Source: Paenibacillus sp. FSL K6-1330 (GTDB taxonomy: Bacteria > Bacillota > Bacilli > Paenibacillales > Paenibacillaceae). Taken from it: a stretch of 64,000 nt of DNA. This document shows, piece after piece, positions 1-9,718 of the stretch (its first letter is position 1; each line of letters starts with the position of its first letter). The stretch spans positions 6,568,501 to 6,632,500 of the forward strand of contig NZ_CP150269.1 in NCBI RefSeq assembly GCF_037976825.1. The letters run 5' to 3'. The notes beneath the pieces are model-generated. The model was given only the letters and a program-made list of their open reading frames with translations. It was not told the DNA's origin and did not search any database. The position numbers and the translations under genes were made by a program.

Positions 1-1
1 G

Positions 2-469
2 GCTCTAAAATCTGTCATTAAGAGCCACGAGGGCATTTTGCCACCCACCATCATGAGCAACCTGATTGTTGCAGCCTATCCTCTCCAGCATATTACCGAT
101 CTCAAATCTTACATTTACCAGCCCGCTATAACGAAACAGGATATCGCTTCCTTCGCCCGCTGCTGCATAGAAGCAGCCGAAGCCGGTGATGAAGCGGCAA
201 ACCGTATCATCCGGCAGCAGGCAGAAGAACTGGCCGATACAACAAGCGCTCTCATCAGGCGGCAAGCTGAATTCGCAGAGAGTGAACTCGTGCGGATCGG
301 CTCGATCTTCAAACATTCGCAATCGTTTCGGGAAACGTACACTAGCATTCTGCTAACGCGTTATCCCCGCCTCCGGTTCCCCGAAGGAAATCGTGAACGT
401 ACACCCGCCCATGGCGCGGCCCTGTTAGCCTGCAAGCTATTTACAGACGGCGTCTCTGACTTGCTGTAG
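2..469 (+). CDS. BadF/BadG-family sugar kinase, C-terminal part (cut by window start)
   Basis: The reading frame is open from the first bases of the window, so only the last 155 residues are present. They include a GDEAANRII-type helix and the alternating small/charged pattern usual at the C-terminus of BadF/BadG/BcrA/BcrD ATPase-fold kinases, such as N-acetylglucosamine kinase. The gene ends 51 bases before murQ on the same strand. That position suggests it phosphorylates an amino sugar released from the cell wall, feeding or accompanying the MurQ step. The ATP-binding N-terminal half is outside the window, so the substrate cannot be fixed. The ATG at 38 is internal and probably not the true start. 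Confidence 0.7.
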   Translation, partial: ALKSVIKSHEGILPPTIMSNLIVAAYPLQHITDLKSYIYQPAITKQDIASFARCCIEAAEAGDEAANRIIRQQAEELADTTSALIRRQAEFAESELVRIGSIFKHSQSFRETYTSILLTRYPRLRFPEGNRERTPAHGAALLACKLFTDGVSDLL

Positions 470-520
470 CTTTACATCAGTGCCCGTCCATATTCCAAGG
501 CAAAAAAGGAGACCTGTCTC

Positions 521-1432
521 ATGACGAATATTCTAAGTCAATTGACAACCGAACAGCCTCATGAAAATACGCAGAACATTGATCAGTTGAGCTCAGAACA
601 AATTATGATCCTCATCAATAGCGAGGATAGCCTGATCACCGATGCGATCCGCGAGCTTATTCCTCTTATAGCCAGAGCGGCAGATCTCGTAGTAGAGGCT
701 TTCCAGAAGGGCGGCAGATTGTTCTATATAGGTGCCGGAACCAGCGGTCGAATCGGGATTCTGGATGCATCCGAGTGTCCGCCTACCTACGGGACAGACC
801 CTTCTATGGTGCAGGGATTGATCGCCGGTGGTTTCAGAGCCGTGAAGGAAGCTATCGAAGGTGCCGAGGATAGCGAGGAGTTAGGTGAACAGGATATCCA
901 TGAAAACGGGATCAACGAGAAGGATGTTGTCATCGGCATCGCTGCAAGCGGCCGCACGCCCTATGTTCTTGGTGCAATGAGACGCGCCAAGGAGTGTGGA
1001 GCCGTTGTCATCGGACTCTGCAATAACTACGAATCGCCGATGCATCAGTACGCGGATTTTGTGATCGAAGCTGTTGTCGGACCGGAAGTGATCATGGGCT
1101 CCACGCGGATGAAGGCCGGTACTTCGCAAAAGCTGATTCTGAACATGCTGACAACGACCGCCATGATTCGAATCGGCAAAGTGTACAAAAACCTAATGGT
1201 CGACCTCAACCCGTCCAATAACAAGCTTGTGCATCGCGCCAAACGCATCATCACCCTGGCAACGGGAGCATCTGAGGATGCTGTTGAGAAGGCATACCAT
1301 GAATCGGGCGCCCATGTCAAAACCGCCATCGTGATGCTTCTGGCTAATGTCAATGCCGTAGAAGCGTCCAAACTCCTTGACGGTACCAGCGGATTTGTTC
1401 GCAGCGCGATCGATATGAAAACGACGAAGTAG
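521..1432 (+). CDS. murQ: N-acetylmuramic acid 6-phosphate etherase
   Basis: MurQ cleaves the lactyl ether of MurNAc-6-phosphate to GlcNAc-6-phosphate and D-lactate in cytoplasmic cell-wall recycling. The 303-residue length is normal for the family. The SIS-fold signatures are clear: GAGTSGRIGILDASECPPT near residues 72-90 (with the catalytic Glu), AASGRTPYVLGA near 142, and GSTRMKAGTSQK near 190. The start is supported by AAAAGGAG about 10 bases upstream. It follows the kinase fragment and probably shares its transcript. A long inverted repeat 48 bases after the stop closes the unit. Confidence 0.95.
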   Translation: MTNILSQLTTEQPHENTQNIDQLSSEQIMILINSEDSLITDAIRELIPLIARAADLVVEAFQKGGRLFYIGAGTSGRIGILDASECPPTYGTDPSMVQGLIAGGFRAVKEAIEGAEDSEELGEQDIHENGINEKDVVIGIAASGRTPYVLGAMRRAKECGAVVIGLCNNYESPMHQYADFVIEAVVGPEVIMGSTRMKAGTSQKLILNMLTTTAMIRIGKVYKNLMVDLNPSNNKLVHRAKRIITLATGASEDAVEKAYHESGAHVKTAIVMLLANVNAVEASKLLDGTSGFVRSAIDMKTTK

Positions 1433-1479
1433 CATATTTCGTGCTTCTATGGCCTATCATGAACATCGATCGTAAAATG

Positions 1480-1524
1480 AAACGGGATATCCCAAGATCA
1501 TGTTGATCTGGAGATATCCCGTTT
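1480..1524 (+). terminator. Intrinsic terminator after murQ
   Basis: Perfect 12-bp arms (1480-1491 and 1513-1524, AAACGGGATATC and its complement) enclose a loop that can itself pair partly. A T-rich stretch follows on the plus strand, and the minus strand is also T-rich beyond the other arm, so it may also serve the convergent SDR gene. Confidence 0.8.
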
Positions 1525-1679
1525 ATTTGTTCGCCAGCATGGACCTTCATTTACTGTTAGTCGTCACCATACTAATGGGCCGATTGGTCTCGTCGTTCCT
1601 TGTAGTCCGATCATGCCCTTATCGGATCAATCAGATTTAGCCTCACTCATAGAACCGAGCCTTCTTGAAATGCATAAGT

Positions 1680-2546
1680 TCATCGACCCTTGTCCGACTT
1701 CCAACCTACCTGTTGTTCACTCCATGCCCACAGGCGAGCGGCAAGTTTCGGATCCCTTGCCTTCTCGGTGGTCTTGGCCGGTTTGCATTTAACGTAATAT
1801 TCCCCTGTCACATGCTCTACTTCAGGGCTTGAAGCCAAGTAAATCGCTGTCCGCGCACCTTCCTGCGCGGTTAGAAAGAACGGACCAAGCAGCTTATGGA
1901 CCGCTTTGCCAAAGCCTGTATCCCGGTTCACGCCAATGCTGGTACTCACTGCACCGGGATGGAGCGCATTGACCGTTACCTTTGTCGGCTGCAGCCGACG
2001 AGCCAGCTCTTTCGTAAATAAAATATTCGCCAATTTGGACTGCGCATAACCTTTGACCACATTGAATCCTTTACCGAGATTAGGGTCATCCAAGTGGATG
2101 CTGCCCACTTTGTGTGCGCCAGAGGATACGTTCACAACCCTCCCCTGGCGGGCACGCTGAAGAGGCTCCAGGAGCTCGTTCGTCAGTAAAAAATGCCCCA
2201 GATGATTGACCCCCATCATGGCTTCATATCCGTCCTGCGTCAATTCCCGTTTGAGGGTGACCACACCCGCGTTGTTTACCAATACATCGAGCCTATCGTA
2301 TTTGGCCTTAAAGTCGGAAGCAAAAACTCTGATGCTATCAAAAGAGCCCAAATCCAATGTCATCAGCTCAATTTTCGAGCTGCCGCTCTCTTGTAACGCT
2401 TGCCGAAGAGCCGCTTCTCCTCTGGCTTGGCTCCGACAAGCCATGACGACGTGCCCTCCCCCTTTGGCCAGCTCCACGGTTGTCGCCAGGCCCATTCCGG
2501 AGTTCGCTCCTGTCACGATGATGATTTTCCCTGTCATGTCATTCAT
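1680..2546 (-). CDS. SDR-family oxidoreductase, retinol-dehydrogenase-like
   Basis: This is a 288-residue short-chain dehydrogenase with every classical landmark: TGANSGMG cofactor loop near residue 12, NNAG near residue 91, an active-site Ser in VNVSSGAHK, and the YAQSK catalytic Tyr/Lys pair near residue 166. The N-terminal VMACRS segment after beta-2 fits NADP(H) use. Sequence style is that of the RDH/WW-oxidoreductase branch, whose bacterial members mostly have unknown substrates. It is a single gene convergent with murQ. The MNDMTGK start has two close Met codons and I cannot separate them with certainty. Confidence 0.85.
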   Translation of the reverse strand: MNDMTGKIIIVTGANSGMGLATTVELAKGGGHVVMACRSQARGEAALRQALQESGSSKIELMTLDLGSFDSIRVFASDFKAKYDRLDVLVNNAGVVTLKRELTQDGYEAMMGVNHLGHFLLTNELLEPLQRARQGRVVNVSSGAHKVGSIHLDDPNLGKGFNVVKGYAQSKLANILFTKELARRLQPTKVTVNALHPGAVSTSIGVNRDTGFGKAVHKLLGPFFLTAQEGARTAIYLASSPEVEHVTGEYYVKCKPAKTTEKARDPKLAARLWAWSEQQVGWKSDKGR

Positions 2547-2592
2547 CCACAGACCTCCTGCTTCGTATACCTTCTACCATTGTAATAAAAAA

Positions 2593-2695
2593 AACGTCTA
2601 TCGACGTACTTTCTCAGAAGACAGACCGCATTTAGCGGAAGTTTTTCTTGCGAGATAAGGATGGTAAGCCTCTGAAGTTTATACTTTCTTATCTC
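2593..2695. repeat. Multi-hairpin intergenic element
   Basis: Three inverted repeats are packed in about 100 bases: ACGTC/GACGT (2594-2598, 2603-2607), CCGC/GCGG (2626-2629, 2635-2638) and GAGATAAG/CTTATCTC (2652-2659, 2688-2695). The minus strand contains TCGCAAGAAAA followed by an AAAT..CGGTC segment that is also seen, with differences, at 62700-62765. This suggests a dispersed non-coding repeat family. Confidence 0.4.
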
Positions 2696-2696
2696 T

Positions 2697-2740
2697 AAAA
2701 AAAAGTCCCGCCACCAACATCCATTTGGAGACGAGACTTT
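2697..2740 (-). terminator. Terminator of the tagO-like gene
   Basis: AAAGTC/GACTTT arms (2702-2707, 2735-2740) extend inward through pairs that become G-U wobbles only in minus-strand RNA. A run of A on the plus strand (U in the RNA) follows at 2697-2704, 40 bases beyond the stop of the upstream minus-strand gene. Confidence 0.7.
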
Positions 2741-2780
2741 AATAACGCACTGGATAAAGCTTATGGCAGGCTTAAACTCC

Positions 2781-3743
2781 TCAAGCACCGCCATTCATCG
2801 CAAGTATGATGGCAGCCAGACCGAAACAGAGATTCAGCAAGCACAGAAATACTAGCGTCTGCTTCTGATTGAGTCCCGTTGCCAGCAAACGATAATGCGC
2901 CTGGGATGCATCGGCCTGATAGATCGGCTTCGACTGAAGCATTCTGCGGATGACTACAATGATATTATCGAAGATCGGCACGCCCAGTGCGAAGATTGGA
3001 ACGAATAAGGACGCCAGGGTTGCCCCTTTAAACGCACCATCCAGAGCAATAATCCCGAGTATGAACCCAAGGAAAGTGGCTCCGGCATCCCCCATAAACA
3101 CTCTGGCCGGCGGCTTGTTGTACTTTAGATATCCTAGCGCGGCACCTACAAGAATGACAGCGAGGAGCGCGGACTCGCCTCTGCCCAGCGTAATCGCCAC
3201 AACAAACAGCGTACCTCCGGATATGGCGGAGAGTCCTCCGGCAAGACCGTCGATGCCATCCGAGAAATTAATGACTGTCGTTACACCGAATATCCACAGA
3301 ATCGTTAAGATGAGCTGCAGCCATTCCGGCAGGTTAATATACTGACCCGTAAACGGATTGTTGAATCCTTCAAACGCGATGCCATAGCTGTATACAACGA
3401 CGGCTGCGCTGACCTGTACAATGAGCTTCGGCAGCGATGCCAGCTCCTTGCCCTGGGACTTATACCAATCGTCCACGAGGCCAATCCCGAGAATCAAGGC
3501 GCTACCGATAAAGATACCTACCGCTTCCCTTGAAATGACACCGGTAAGTGCAAAATAAGTGATGAAAAATCCGATAAATATGGCGATTCCCGCCGTCAGC
3601 GGTATCGGCTCGCGGTGTATTTTCCGCTCGCTGTCCGGCCTTGGCTTGTCCACAAAATCAAGCTTGATCGCAAGCTTGCGAAATGGCGGAATCAGGACCA
3701 ATACCAGCACCATAGATATGACAAACGCTGCAAAATATAGCAT
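2781..3743 (-). CDS. tagO: Undecaprenyl-phosphate GlcNAc-1-phosphate transferase, TagO/WecA type
   Basis: This polytopic membrane enzyme of the MraY/WecA family transfers a sugar-1-phosphate, usually GlcNAc-1-P, to undecaprenyl phosphate. That is the first step of teichoic acid or other cell-wall glycopolymer synthesis. About ten hydrophobic segments are visible. Family motifs are DKPRPDSERKIH near the N-terminus, GLVDDWY, NFSDGIDGLAGG and RVFMGDAGATFLG, carrying the catalytic and Mg-binding Asp residues, then HYRLLATGL near the C-terminus. I start at the ATG at 3743, preceded by GGGAGG five bases upstream; the longer open frame adds 25 residues without a binding site. It stands alone between two terminators. 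Confidence 0.88.
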   Translation of the reverse strand: MLYFAAFVISMVLVLVLIPPFRKLAIKLDFVDKPRPDSERKIHREPIPLTAGIAIFIGFFITYFALTGVISREAVGIFIGSALILGIGLVDDWYKSQGKELASLPKLIVQVSAAVVVYSYGIAFEGFNNPFTGQYINLPEWLQLILTILWIFGVTTVINFSDGIDGLAGGLSAISGGTLFVVAITLGRGESALLAVILVGAALGYLKYNKPPARVFMGDAGATFLGFILGIIALDGAFKGATLASLFVPIFALGVPIFDNIIVVIRRMLQSKPIYQADASQAHYRLLATGLNQKQTLVFLCLLNLCFGLAAIILAMNGGA

Positions 3744-3826
3744 AGTTTCCTCCCAATAAATGATGAATAATGGAGAACATTGCAATCTAAGTATATGACT
3801 TATATCGAACTCTATCAACCTATTAG

Positions 3827-3871
3827 AAAGAAAAAGACTGCTGCATCAGTAGAATTTCTACTTAGCAGCAG
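3827..3871 (-). terminator. Terminator of the 25-codon peptide gene
   Basis: CTGCTGC/GCAGCAG outer arms (3838-3844, 3865-3871) and AGTAGAA/TTCTACT inner arms form a long hairpin. In minus-strand RNA it is followed by a U-rich run (3827-3835). It begins 20 bases after the stop of the small peptide gene at 3891, implying a short dedicated transcript. Confidence 0.75.
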
Positions 3872-3890
3872 CCCTCCCGGACTTTACAGG

Positions 3891-3968
3891 TTAAGACTCC
3901 TTCTTCACCGCAAGTCCGATGATCATAACGATAAGTGCCAGCAAAGCAATCAACTGATCGATGGTCAT
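3891..3968 (-). CDS. 25-residue hydrophobic peptide, putative holin-like toxin
   Basis: An ATG at 3968 is preceded by a perfect AAGGAGG (3978-3984) with nine-base spacing and opens a 25-codon frame. The product has a short polar start (MTIDQ), one membrane-spanning run of about 16 residues (LIALLALIVMIIGLAV) and a charged KKES tail. This layout is that of the tiny putative holin-like toxins common in Bacillota and of type I toxin peptides such as BsrG or TxpA. An immediate intrinsic terminator gives a transcript of about 150-200 bases. I cannot point to a convincing antisense RNA promoter, so the toxin role is inference; the small gene itself is well supported. Confidence 0.7.
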   Translation of the reverse strand: MTIDQLIALLALIVMIIGLAVKKES

Positions 3969-4097
3969 GGCCAAAAGCCTCCTTCAAGCAGGATGACTCT
4001 TGCCCGGGCTACACATCTCCCTCTCCCGTTAAATGCCTTACGTTTTCCCCACTACCATCTTATGAGGGCTTCCACCCGTTTTATGACGGGGACCGCC

Positions 4098-4139
4098 AAA
4101 AAAACCTGCCCCCGTTTATAAAAAACGGGAGGCAGGTTT
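4098..4139 (-). terminator. Terminator of the deo operon
   Basis: AAACCTGCC/GGCAGGTTT (4102-4110, 4131-4139) plus an inner CCCGTTT/AAACGGG pairing make a near-perfect stem. Minus-strand RNA continues with a run of U (plus-strand A at 4098-4104). It lies 115 bases past pdp. Confidence 0.9.
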
Positions 4140-4253
4140 GCAGCTTAGCTTTGAAAATGAGGCACTAGATGAGCGATTCGCACAAGCAGTGGATGCTCAC
4201 CCTGTTGTCCTCAGTGTTCCGTTTATGACATCGCTTCGGATTAAGGCTTCACC

Positions 4254-5555
4254 TTACTCCGTCACAATGTCATAAATCAATACTGGCGCATCCGCATGAT
4301 CTGCAATCCGAATGCTCTCATACAGCTTCTGCTTCACGTCATCTACGTTCTCGCGGTTAGCATGAATGGTTACAAGGGAATCGCCCTTCTTCACGGCATC
4401 GCCGACCTTCTTGTTCAGCATCAGGCCTACAGCCAAGTCAATCTCGGATTCCTTCGTTGCACGACCGGCTCCAAGCAGCATCGCTGCGGTACCGATCTCA
4501 TCCGCTACCAGCTCCGCGACAACACCGTCCTGCTGTGCAGGAAGCTCAATCAGATACTGCGCCTTCGGCAGTCGGTCGGGGTGATCCACCACGGATGGAT
4601 CTCCGCCCTGGTTCTGGATGAATTCCTTGAATTTCTCCAATGCCTTGCCGTTGCGGATAACCTCTCTTAACATCTCTTCGGCATCTTCAAGCGAATCTGC
4701 CTTTTGAGCAAGGAAAACCATCTGCCGGCCTAGAGCCAGGCACAGCTCCTCCAGATCCTTCGGACCCTCGCCGCGAAGCGCATCGATTGCTTCCTGTACT
4801 TCCAGCGAATTGCCGATCGCAACCCCAAGCGGCTGACTCATATCGGAAATGACGGCCATCGTTTTGCGGCCGACATTGTTGCCAATGCTAACCATGGCGT
4901 GTGCCAATTCCCTGGCATCCTCCACGGTTTTCATGAACGCGCCTGCTCCGGTTTTAACATCCAGTACAATCGCATTCGAGCCTGCAGCAATCTTCTTGCT
5001 CATAATGGAGCTGGCAATCAGCGGAATGGAATTAACGGTAGCCGTCACATCCCGAAGCGCATACAGTTTTTTGTCCGCCGGGGTGAGATTCCCGGTTTGG
5101 CCGATGACGGCGATTTTATGTTGATTCACAAGGTTCACAAATTCATCTTTGCTGATCTCCACATGAAATCCTTCAATGGACTCCAGCTTGTCAATCGTTC
5201 CTCCGGTATGGCCGAGGCCGCGTCCGGACATCTTCGCTACGGGAATATCCAGTGCCGCTACAAGCGGAGCCAGAACGAGTGTCGTGGTGTCGCCTACGCC
5301 CCCGGTGGAGTGTTTATCAACCTTGATTCCCTCAATTGCGGACAGATCAATCGTTTCTCCGGAGTTTACCATTGCCATCGTCAGGTCCGCCCGCTCCCGA
5401 TCGGTCATGTCCTGGAAATAAATCGCCATGTTCATGGCGCTCACCTGATAGTCGGGAATATCTCCCTTGGTATATCCGTCGATGAAGAAATTGATCTCTT
5501 CGGTTGTCAGTTCCTTGCCGTCTCGCTTCTTCGCAATTAAATCAACCATTCTCAT
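4254..5555 (-). CDS. pdp: Pyrimidine-nucleoside phosphorylase
   Basis: It phosphorolyses uridine, thymidine or deoxyuridine to the base and (deoxy)ribose-1-phosphate. At 433 residues it has the normal length of the family. Visible motifs are KHSTGGVGD (phosphate-binding region, near residue 81) and the thymidine/pyrimidine phosphorylase signature [20 protein letters not shown] near residue 108. GAGGAG lies eight bases before the ATG. It is the last gene of the minus-strand deoC-nupC-deoB-deoD-pdp series and is followed by a strong terminator. The 135-base gap to deoD is larger than elsewhere in the operon; no promoter stands out in it. Confidence 0.95.
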   Translation of the reverse strand: MRMVDLIAKKRDGKELTTEEINFFIDGYTKGDIPDYQVSAMNMAIYFQDMTDRERADLTMAMVNSGETIDLSAIEGIKVDKHSTGGVGDTTTLVLAPLVAALDIPVAKMSGRGLGHTGGTIDKLESIEGFHVEISKDEFVNLVNQHKIAVIGQTGNLTPADKKLYALRDVTATVNSIPLIASSIMSKKIAAGSNAIVLDVKTGAGAFMKTVEDARELAHAMVSIGNNVGRKTMAVISDMSQPLGVAIGNSLEVQEAIDALRGEGPKDLEELCLALGRQMVFLAQKADSLEDAEEMLREVIRNGKALEKFKEFIQNQGGDPSVVDHPDRLPKAQYLIELPAQQDGVVAELVADEIGTAAMLLGAGRATKESEIDLAVGLMLNKKVGDAVKKGDSLVTIHANRENVDDVKQKLYESIRIADHADAPVLIYDIVTE

Positions 5556-5690
5556 CGTACATTCTCCTCACTGTTTGCGATGATTGTGTTCCTTCCACGG
5601 GCACTACAAATGCGGATTGTTCTTCCAATCGCTGTTGCCCCGCTTCACTTCTTTCAAAACAATTCCGCCTGCTTCGTAGGGACAGTTTCC

Positions 5691-6398
5691 TTACAACGAA
5701 ATCGCCGTATCCAATGCGACTTCCATCATCTCGTTAAACGTCGTTTGGCGCTCCTCGGATGAAGTCTCTTCCCCTGTCAGCAAGTGGTCACTTACAGTCA
5801 GGATCGTCAGAGCATTTACGCCGAAGCGTGCGGCAATTGTGTAGAGGGCCGTTGTTTCCATCTCTACGCCCAGCACGCCGTGCTGCATCAGCTTCTCAAC
5901 CACTGATTTGTCCTCACGGTAGAACACATCGGACGTGAACACGTTACCGACATGCATCTTAAGGCCTTTCTCCTTGCCGCGCTCATAGGCGCCGAGCAAC
6001 AGCGGGAAGCTGGCGATCGGGGAGAAATCATAACCGTTAAAGTGGTGACGGTTCATGCCGGAATCCGAGCAAGCCGCCTGGGCCAGGATAACGTCGCGCA
6101 CACGAACGTGCTCTTGCATCGCACCGCATGTTCCGACACGGAACAAATTTTTGACGCCATAATCCCGGATGAGTTCATTGACATAAATCCCGATGGAAGG
6201 CACGCCCATGCCCGAACCTTGCACGGAGATGCGTTTTCCTTTGTAGGTTCCCGTAAATCCGAGCATGCCCCGCACTTCGTTGTAGCAGGTCACATCCTCC
6301 AGATACGTCTCGGCAATAAATTTAGCTCGCAACGGGTCGCCTGGCAGCAGAATCGACTCCGCAATATCTCCTGGTTTCGCTCCAATATGTGTACTCAT
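5691..6398 (-). CDS. deoD: Purine-nucleoside phosphorylase, DeoD type
   Basis: This enzyme phosphorolyses (deoxy)inosine, guanosine and adenosine to free base and sugar-1-phosphate. The protein has 235 residues, typical of the hexameric DeoD type. Motifs include [13 protein letters not shown] near the N-terminus, [21 protein letters not shown] for phosphate binding, [10 protein letters not shown] for ribose, and TVSDH with the purine-site Asp. The ATG at 6398 is chosen because GGAGG lies eight bases upstream; a GTG 15 bases earlier sits inside that binding site. Only 23 bases separate it from deoB, consistent with one transcript. Confidence 0.95.
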   Translation of the reverse strand: MSTHIGAKPGDIAESILLPGDPLRAKFIAETYLEDVTCYNEVRGMLGFTGTYKGKRISVQGSGMGVPSIGIYVNELIRDYGVKNLFRVGTCGAMQEHVRVRDVILAQAACSDSGMNRHHFNGYDFSPIASFPLLLGAYERGKEKGLKMHVGNVFTSDVFYREDKSVVEKLMQHGVLGVEMETTALYTIAARFGVNALTILTVSDHLLTGEETSSEERQTTFNEMMEVALDTAISL

Positions 6399-6421
6399 GT
6401 CCCATTCCTCCACGTTTTCGA

Positions 6422-7600
6422 TTATTTCAAATCATTCAAAAAGCTTGTTCCGTGCTCTGGCAGCTTCACGCCAAAGTTGTCGGCAACCGTGGCGCCAAGG
6501 TCAGCAAAGGTCTTGCAAAGCGGAAGTTCCTTCCCCTCCGCAAAACGTGGAGAATAAACAAGCAGCGGTACGTATTCACGCGTATGGTCCGTTCCTTTGT
6601 AAGTCGGATCATTCCCGTGGTCGGCCGTGATGATCAGTAGATCCTTTTCCGTCATTTTCTCAAATACCTCGGGCAGGCGCTGATCGTAATCCTCCAACGC
6701 TTGGCCATATCCTTTTGGATCGCGTCGGTGTCCGTATACCGCATCGAAATCCACGAGGTTCAGGAAGCTTAGTCCCTTGAAGGATTCACCCAGGGTTTGC
6801 ACCATTTTGTCCATGCCGTCCATATTCGATACGGTTCTGACTGCCTTCGTAATGCCTTCGCCATCAAAAATATCGGAGATTTTACCAAGAGCAATGACGT
6901 CTAGACCAGCATCTTTCATTTCATTCATCGTGGTACGTCCGAAAGGCTTCAAGGCATAGTCATGCCGATTCGCCGTACGCTTGAAGCTCCCCACCTCGCC
7001 AATGAACGGACGCGCGATGATCCGGCCGAGCATATAAGGATCTTCCAGCGTGATTTCGCGGCAGAATTCGCAGATTTCGTACAGCTCTTTCAGTGGAACG
7101 ATATCCTCATGCGCAGCGATTTGAAGCACGGAGTCCGCCGAGGTATAGATGATCAAAGCCCCCGTTTTTACGTGCTCTTCGCCAAGCTCTTCGATAATCT
7201 CCGTTCCGCTGGCCGGCTTGTTGCCGATGACCTTGCGTCCGGTCTTCTCTTCAATGCACTGGATCAGCTCATCCGGGAATCCGTCCGGGAACACGCGGAA
7301 TGGCGTATCGATATACAAGCCCATGATCTCCCAGTGACCCGTCATGGTATCTTTGCCATTCGAAGCTTCCTGCATCTTCGTATAGTAAGCCCGAGGTTTG
7401 TCCGCGACAGGGACTCCCTCGATCTCCCGAATGTTGGACAGCCCGAGCGCTGCCATATTCGGCATGTTGAGCCCGCCGCATTCGCGGGCGATATGACCCA
7501 GTGTGTCGGATCCGACATCGTCAAAATCAGCCGCATCCGGTGCTTCACCGATACCTACAGAGTCCAATACGATCAAGTGAATTCGGTCAAAACGTTCCAT
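6422..7600 (-). CDS. deoB: Phosphopentomutase
   Basis: DeoB interconverts (deoxy)ribose-1-phosphate and -5-phosphate, linking the phosphorylases to DeoC. The length of about 392 residues and the alkaline-phosphatase-superfamily metal motifs fit: [13 protein letters not shown] at the N-terminus, [10 protein letters not shown] and HTREYVPL near the C-terminus. The central cap domain typical of phosphopentomutases is present. Two in-frame ATGs (7606 and 7600) follow GGGGGAG; the second has the better eight-base spacing. The gene lies between nupC and deoD in the same direction. Confidence 0.95.
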   Translation of the reverse strand: MERFDRIHLIVLDSVGIGEAPDAADFDDVGSDTLGHIARECGGLNMPNMAALGLSNIREIEGVPVADKPRAYYTKMQEASNGKDTMTGHWEIMGLYIDTPFRVFPDGFPDELIQCIEEKTGRKVIGNKPASGTEIIEELGEEHVKTGALIIYTSADSVLQIAAHEDIVPLKELYEICEFCREITLEDPYMLGRIIARPFIGEVGSFKRTANRHDYALKPFGRTTMNEMKDAGLDVIALGKISDIFDGEGITKAVRTVSNMDGMDKMVQTLGESFKGLSFLNLVDFDAVYGHRRDPKGYGQALEDYDQRLPEVFEKMTEKDLLIITADHGNDPTYKGTDHTREYVPLLVYSPRFAEGKELPLCKTFADLGATVADNFGVKLPEHGTSFLNDLK

Positions 7601-7679
7601 ATCCATTGCTCCCCCTCATATATGAGTTTTTAATCAAACTATCCATAAGGCTCGCTTGTAGTAGTCCTTCAAACCTGGC

Positions 7680-8858
7680 TTACAGGAACAGTCCAGTAAT
7701 CGTGGCCGACAGCACGCTCACCAGCGTTGCGCCGTACAACAGCTTGAGACCGAAACGCGCAACCACGTTCCCCTGCTTCTCGTTCAGGCCTTTAACTGCG
7801 CCGGCAATGATGCCGATCGAGGAGAAGTTCGCAAAGGACACCAGGAATACCGATACGATACCCACGGTGCGTTCGGACATATTCGTGAAGTTGGCCAGAT
7901 CGAGCATCGCAACGAACTCATTCGATACCAGCTTCGTAGCCATGATGCTGCCTGCATCCACTGCTTCTTTCCAAGGCACGCCCATGACAAAAGCAAATGG
8001 AGCAAAAATATATCCTAACAGCTCCTGGAAGGTGATTCCGAAAATAATATCAAAAATGCCGTTGATCATCGCGATTAAAGCAACGAAACCAAGGAGCATC
8101 GCTGCAACGGTAATCGCTACCTTGAAACCGTCCATGATGTACTCGCCCAGCATCTCGAAGAAGGATTGCTTCTCCTCTTCTTGCACCTCCAGGATATCCT
8201 CTTCCTTATCCACCTTGTAAGGATTGACGATGGAAGCAATGATAAATCCGCCAAACAGGTTCAGTACAAGCGCGGTCACCACGTACCGTGGCTCGATCAT
8301 GCTCATGTAAGCACCGACGATCGACATCGATACCGTGGACATCGCGGAAGCACAGAGCGTATACATACGGTGCTTCGGAATTAACGCGATCTGTTTTTTT
8401 ACCGAAATAAACACTTCGGATTGCCCCAGGATCGCTGAAGCTACCGCATTGTAAGACTCCAGCTTACCCATGCCGTTGACTTTACTCAAGACGAGACCGA
8501 TATATCTTACGATAAACGGCAGTACCTTAATATATTGAAGTATACCAATCAAAGCGGAAATAAACACGATTGGCAGCAGGACATTCAAGAAGAACGGACC
8601 ATCACCTTCAATGGCAAAGCCGCCAAATACAAACCCGATTCCGGCTCCGGCGTAGTCAAGCAACGCTTTAAACGTATTCGCTATCCCTTTAACAAGATAC
8701 TCGCCGACATTGGTGTTCAGCAGTATAAATCCAAGGATCAGCTGCAGCCCAATCATGACAGCCAGCGGACGGTAACGGATGTGGCGCTTATCATTGCTGA
8801 CAAGGAACGCAAGACCGAATACGACCAGCAAACCTAGTATGGCGATTAAATATTTCAT
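7680..8858 (-). CDS. nupC: Concentrative nucleoside transporter, NupC family
   Basis: This is an inner-membrane cation-nucleoside symporter supplying the deo pathway. The 392-residue protein has a hydrophobic N-terminal part ([20 protein letters not shown] and following helices). The CNT-family core has [16 protein letters not shown] near residue 148 and [23 protein letters not shown] segments that bind nucleoside. An acidic cytoplasmic loop lies near residue 218 ([13 protein letters not shown]). GGGGGAG precedes the ATG. It is placed between deoC and deoB as in related Bacillota, where dra-nupC-pdp is the classic order. Confidence 0.93.
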   Translation of the reverse strand: MKYLIAILGLLVVFGLAFLVSNDKRHIRYRPLAVMIGLQLILGFILLNTNVGEYLVKGIANTFKALLDYAGAGIGFVFGGFAIEGDGPFFLNVLLPIVFISALIGILQYIKVLPFIVRYIGLVLSKVNGMGKLESYNAVASAILGQSEVFISVKKQIALIPKHRMYTLCASAMSTVSMSIVGAYMSMIEPRYVVTALVLNLFGGFIIASIVNPYKVDKEEDILEVQEEEKQSFFEMLGEYIMDGFKVAITVAAMLLGFVALIAMINGIFDIIFGITFQELLGYIFAPFAFVMGVPWKEAVDAGSIMATKLVSNEFVAMLDLANFTNMSERTVGIVSVFLVSFANFSSIGIIAGAVKGLNEKQGNVVARFGLKLLYGATLVSVLSATITGLFL

Positions 8859-8936
8859 CGTCGTTGCTCCCCCATAGGTGAATTTTTTGATATTACTCGG
8901 CTACCGAATCATCGACAATCGAAAATGGCCAAGACA

Positions 8937-9602
8937 TTAGTAGGATGAGCTGGATTGGCCGCCCTCCATGATTTTCACGCCGCAGCTCGCACCGATACGC
9001 GTTGCACCCGCTTCAATCATGCGGTCCATGTCTTCCTTGCTGCGTACGCCGCCGGAAGCCTTCACACCGGTGTTCTCGCCAACGGTCTTGCGCATCAGGG
9101 CAACGTCTTCCGGCGTCGCTCCGCCCGTGGAGAACCCTGTTGACGTCTTCACGAAATCGGCTCCCGCTTGCACAGACAGCTTGCTTGCACGCACCTTTTC
9201 TTCCTCCGTCAGAAGGCTTGTCTCAATGATGACTTTAACCAGAGCTTTGCCTTTCGCCGCGTCCACTACAGCCTGAATATCGTTCAGTACAAACTCATCG
9301 TTACGATCTTTAAGCGCTCCAATGTTGATGACCATATCAACCTCTTTGGCCCCGTTAGCGATAGCGTCCTTCGCTTCAAAAGCTTTTACCGCGGATGTCG
9401 CAGCTCCCAGTGGGAAACCGATGACCGTGCATACTTTGACGTTGGTGTCCGCTAGCTGCTCAGCACAGTAGGATACCCAAGTCGGGTTCACACAAACCGA
9501 AGCAAATCCGTACTTTTTGGCCTCATCCGTAATTTTCGTAATCTCGGCTTGGGTTGCATCCGCCTTCAAGAGCGTGTGGTCGATCATTCCTGCTATATTC
9601 AT
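8937..9602 (-). CDS. deoC: Deoxyribose-phosphate aldolase
   Basis: DeoC splits deoxyribose-5-phosphate into glyceraldehyde-3-phosphate and acetaldehyde. The start at 9602 ([13 protein letters not shown]) matches the family N-terminus; AAGGAG lies 12 bases upstream, and the longer open frame would cross the 5' leader and the cre-like site. Class I aldolase features are visible: [23 protein letters not shown], the Schiff-base lysine in [10 protein letters not shown] near residue 150, and VKASGGVR near 180. It is the first gene of the operon, directly behind a DeoR-controlled promoter, so it should be induced by deoxyribonucleosides. Confidence 0.95.
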   Translation of the reverse strand: MNIAGMIDHTLLKADATQAEITKITDEAKKYGFASVCVNPTWVSYCAEQLADTNVKVCTVIGFPLGAATSAVKAFEAKDAIANGAKEVDMVINIGALKDRNDEFVLNDIQAVVDAAKGKALVKVIIETSLLTEEEKVRASKLSVQAGADFVKTSTGFSTGGATPEDVALMRKTVGENTGVKASGGVRSKEDMDRMIEAGATRIGASCGVKIMEGGQSSSSY

Positions 9603-9643
9603 CTGGTTAAAACACTCCTTAATCTGTTTTTTTTGCAATCTTG

Positions 9644-9657
9644 TAAAAGCGCTATCA
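9644..9657. promoter_or_regulatory. cre-like CcpA site in the deoC leader
   Basis: TAAAAGCGCTATCA matches the TGWNANCGNTNWCA consensus at all but position 2. It lies between the deoC promoter and its start codon, where CcpA would block elongation. Catabolite repression of the deo operon is known in B. subtilis. Confidence 0.55.
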
Positions 9658-9683
9658 TAACGCTTAATCATTTAGACGGGACC

Positions 9684-9712
9684 ATCATATCACAGACCTG
9701 AACATATGTAAA
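9684..9712 (-). promoter_or_regulatory. Sigma-A promoter of the deo operon
   Basis: On the minus strand, -35 TTTACA (9707-9712), a 17-base spacer and -10 TATGAT (9684-9689). Transcription would start about 75 bases before deoC. The spacer contains a TGTTCA half-site matching the adjacent DeoR palindrome. Confidence 0.75.
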
Positions 9713-9718
9713 ATGCAT

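Noticed and set aside
2543..2794. 83-codon minus-strand frame between the SDR and tagO-like genes
   Set aside because: It runs through a terminator and a multi-hairpin repeat, has no ribosome binding site and no family resemblance.
3780..4168. Plus-strand frames of 113 and 77 codons
   Set aside because: They cross two minus-strand terminators and the small peptide gene and have no binding sites.
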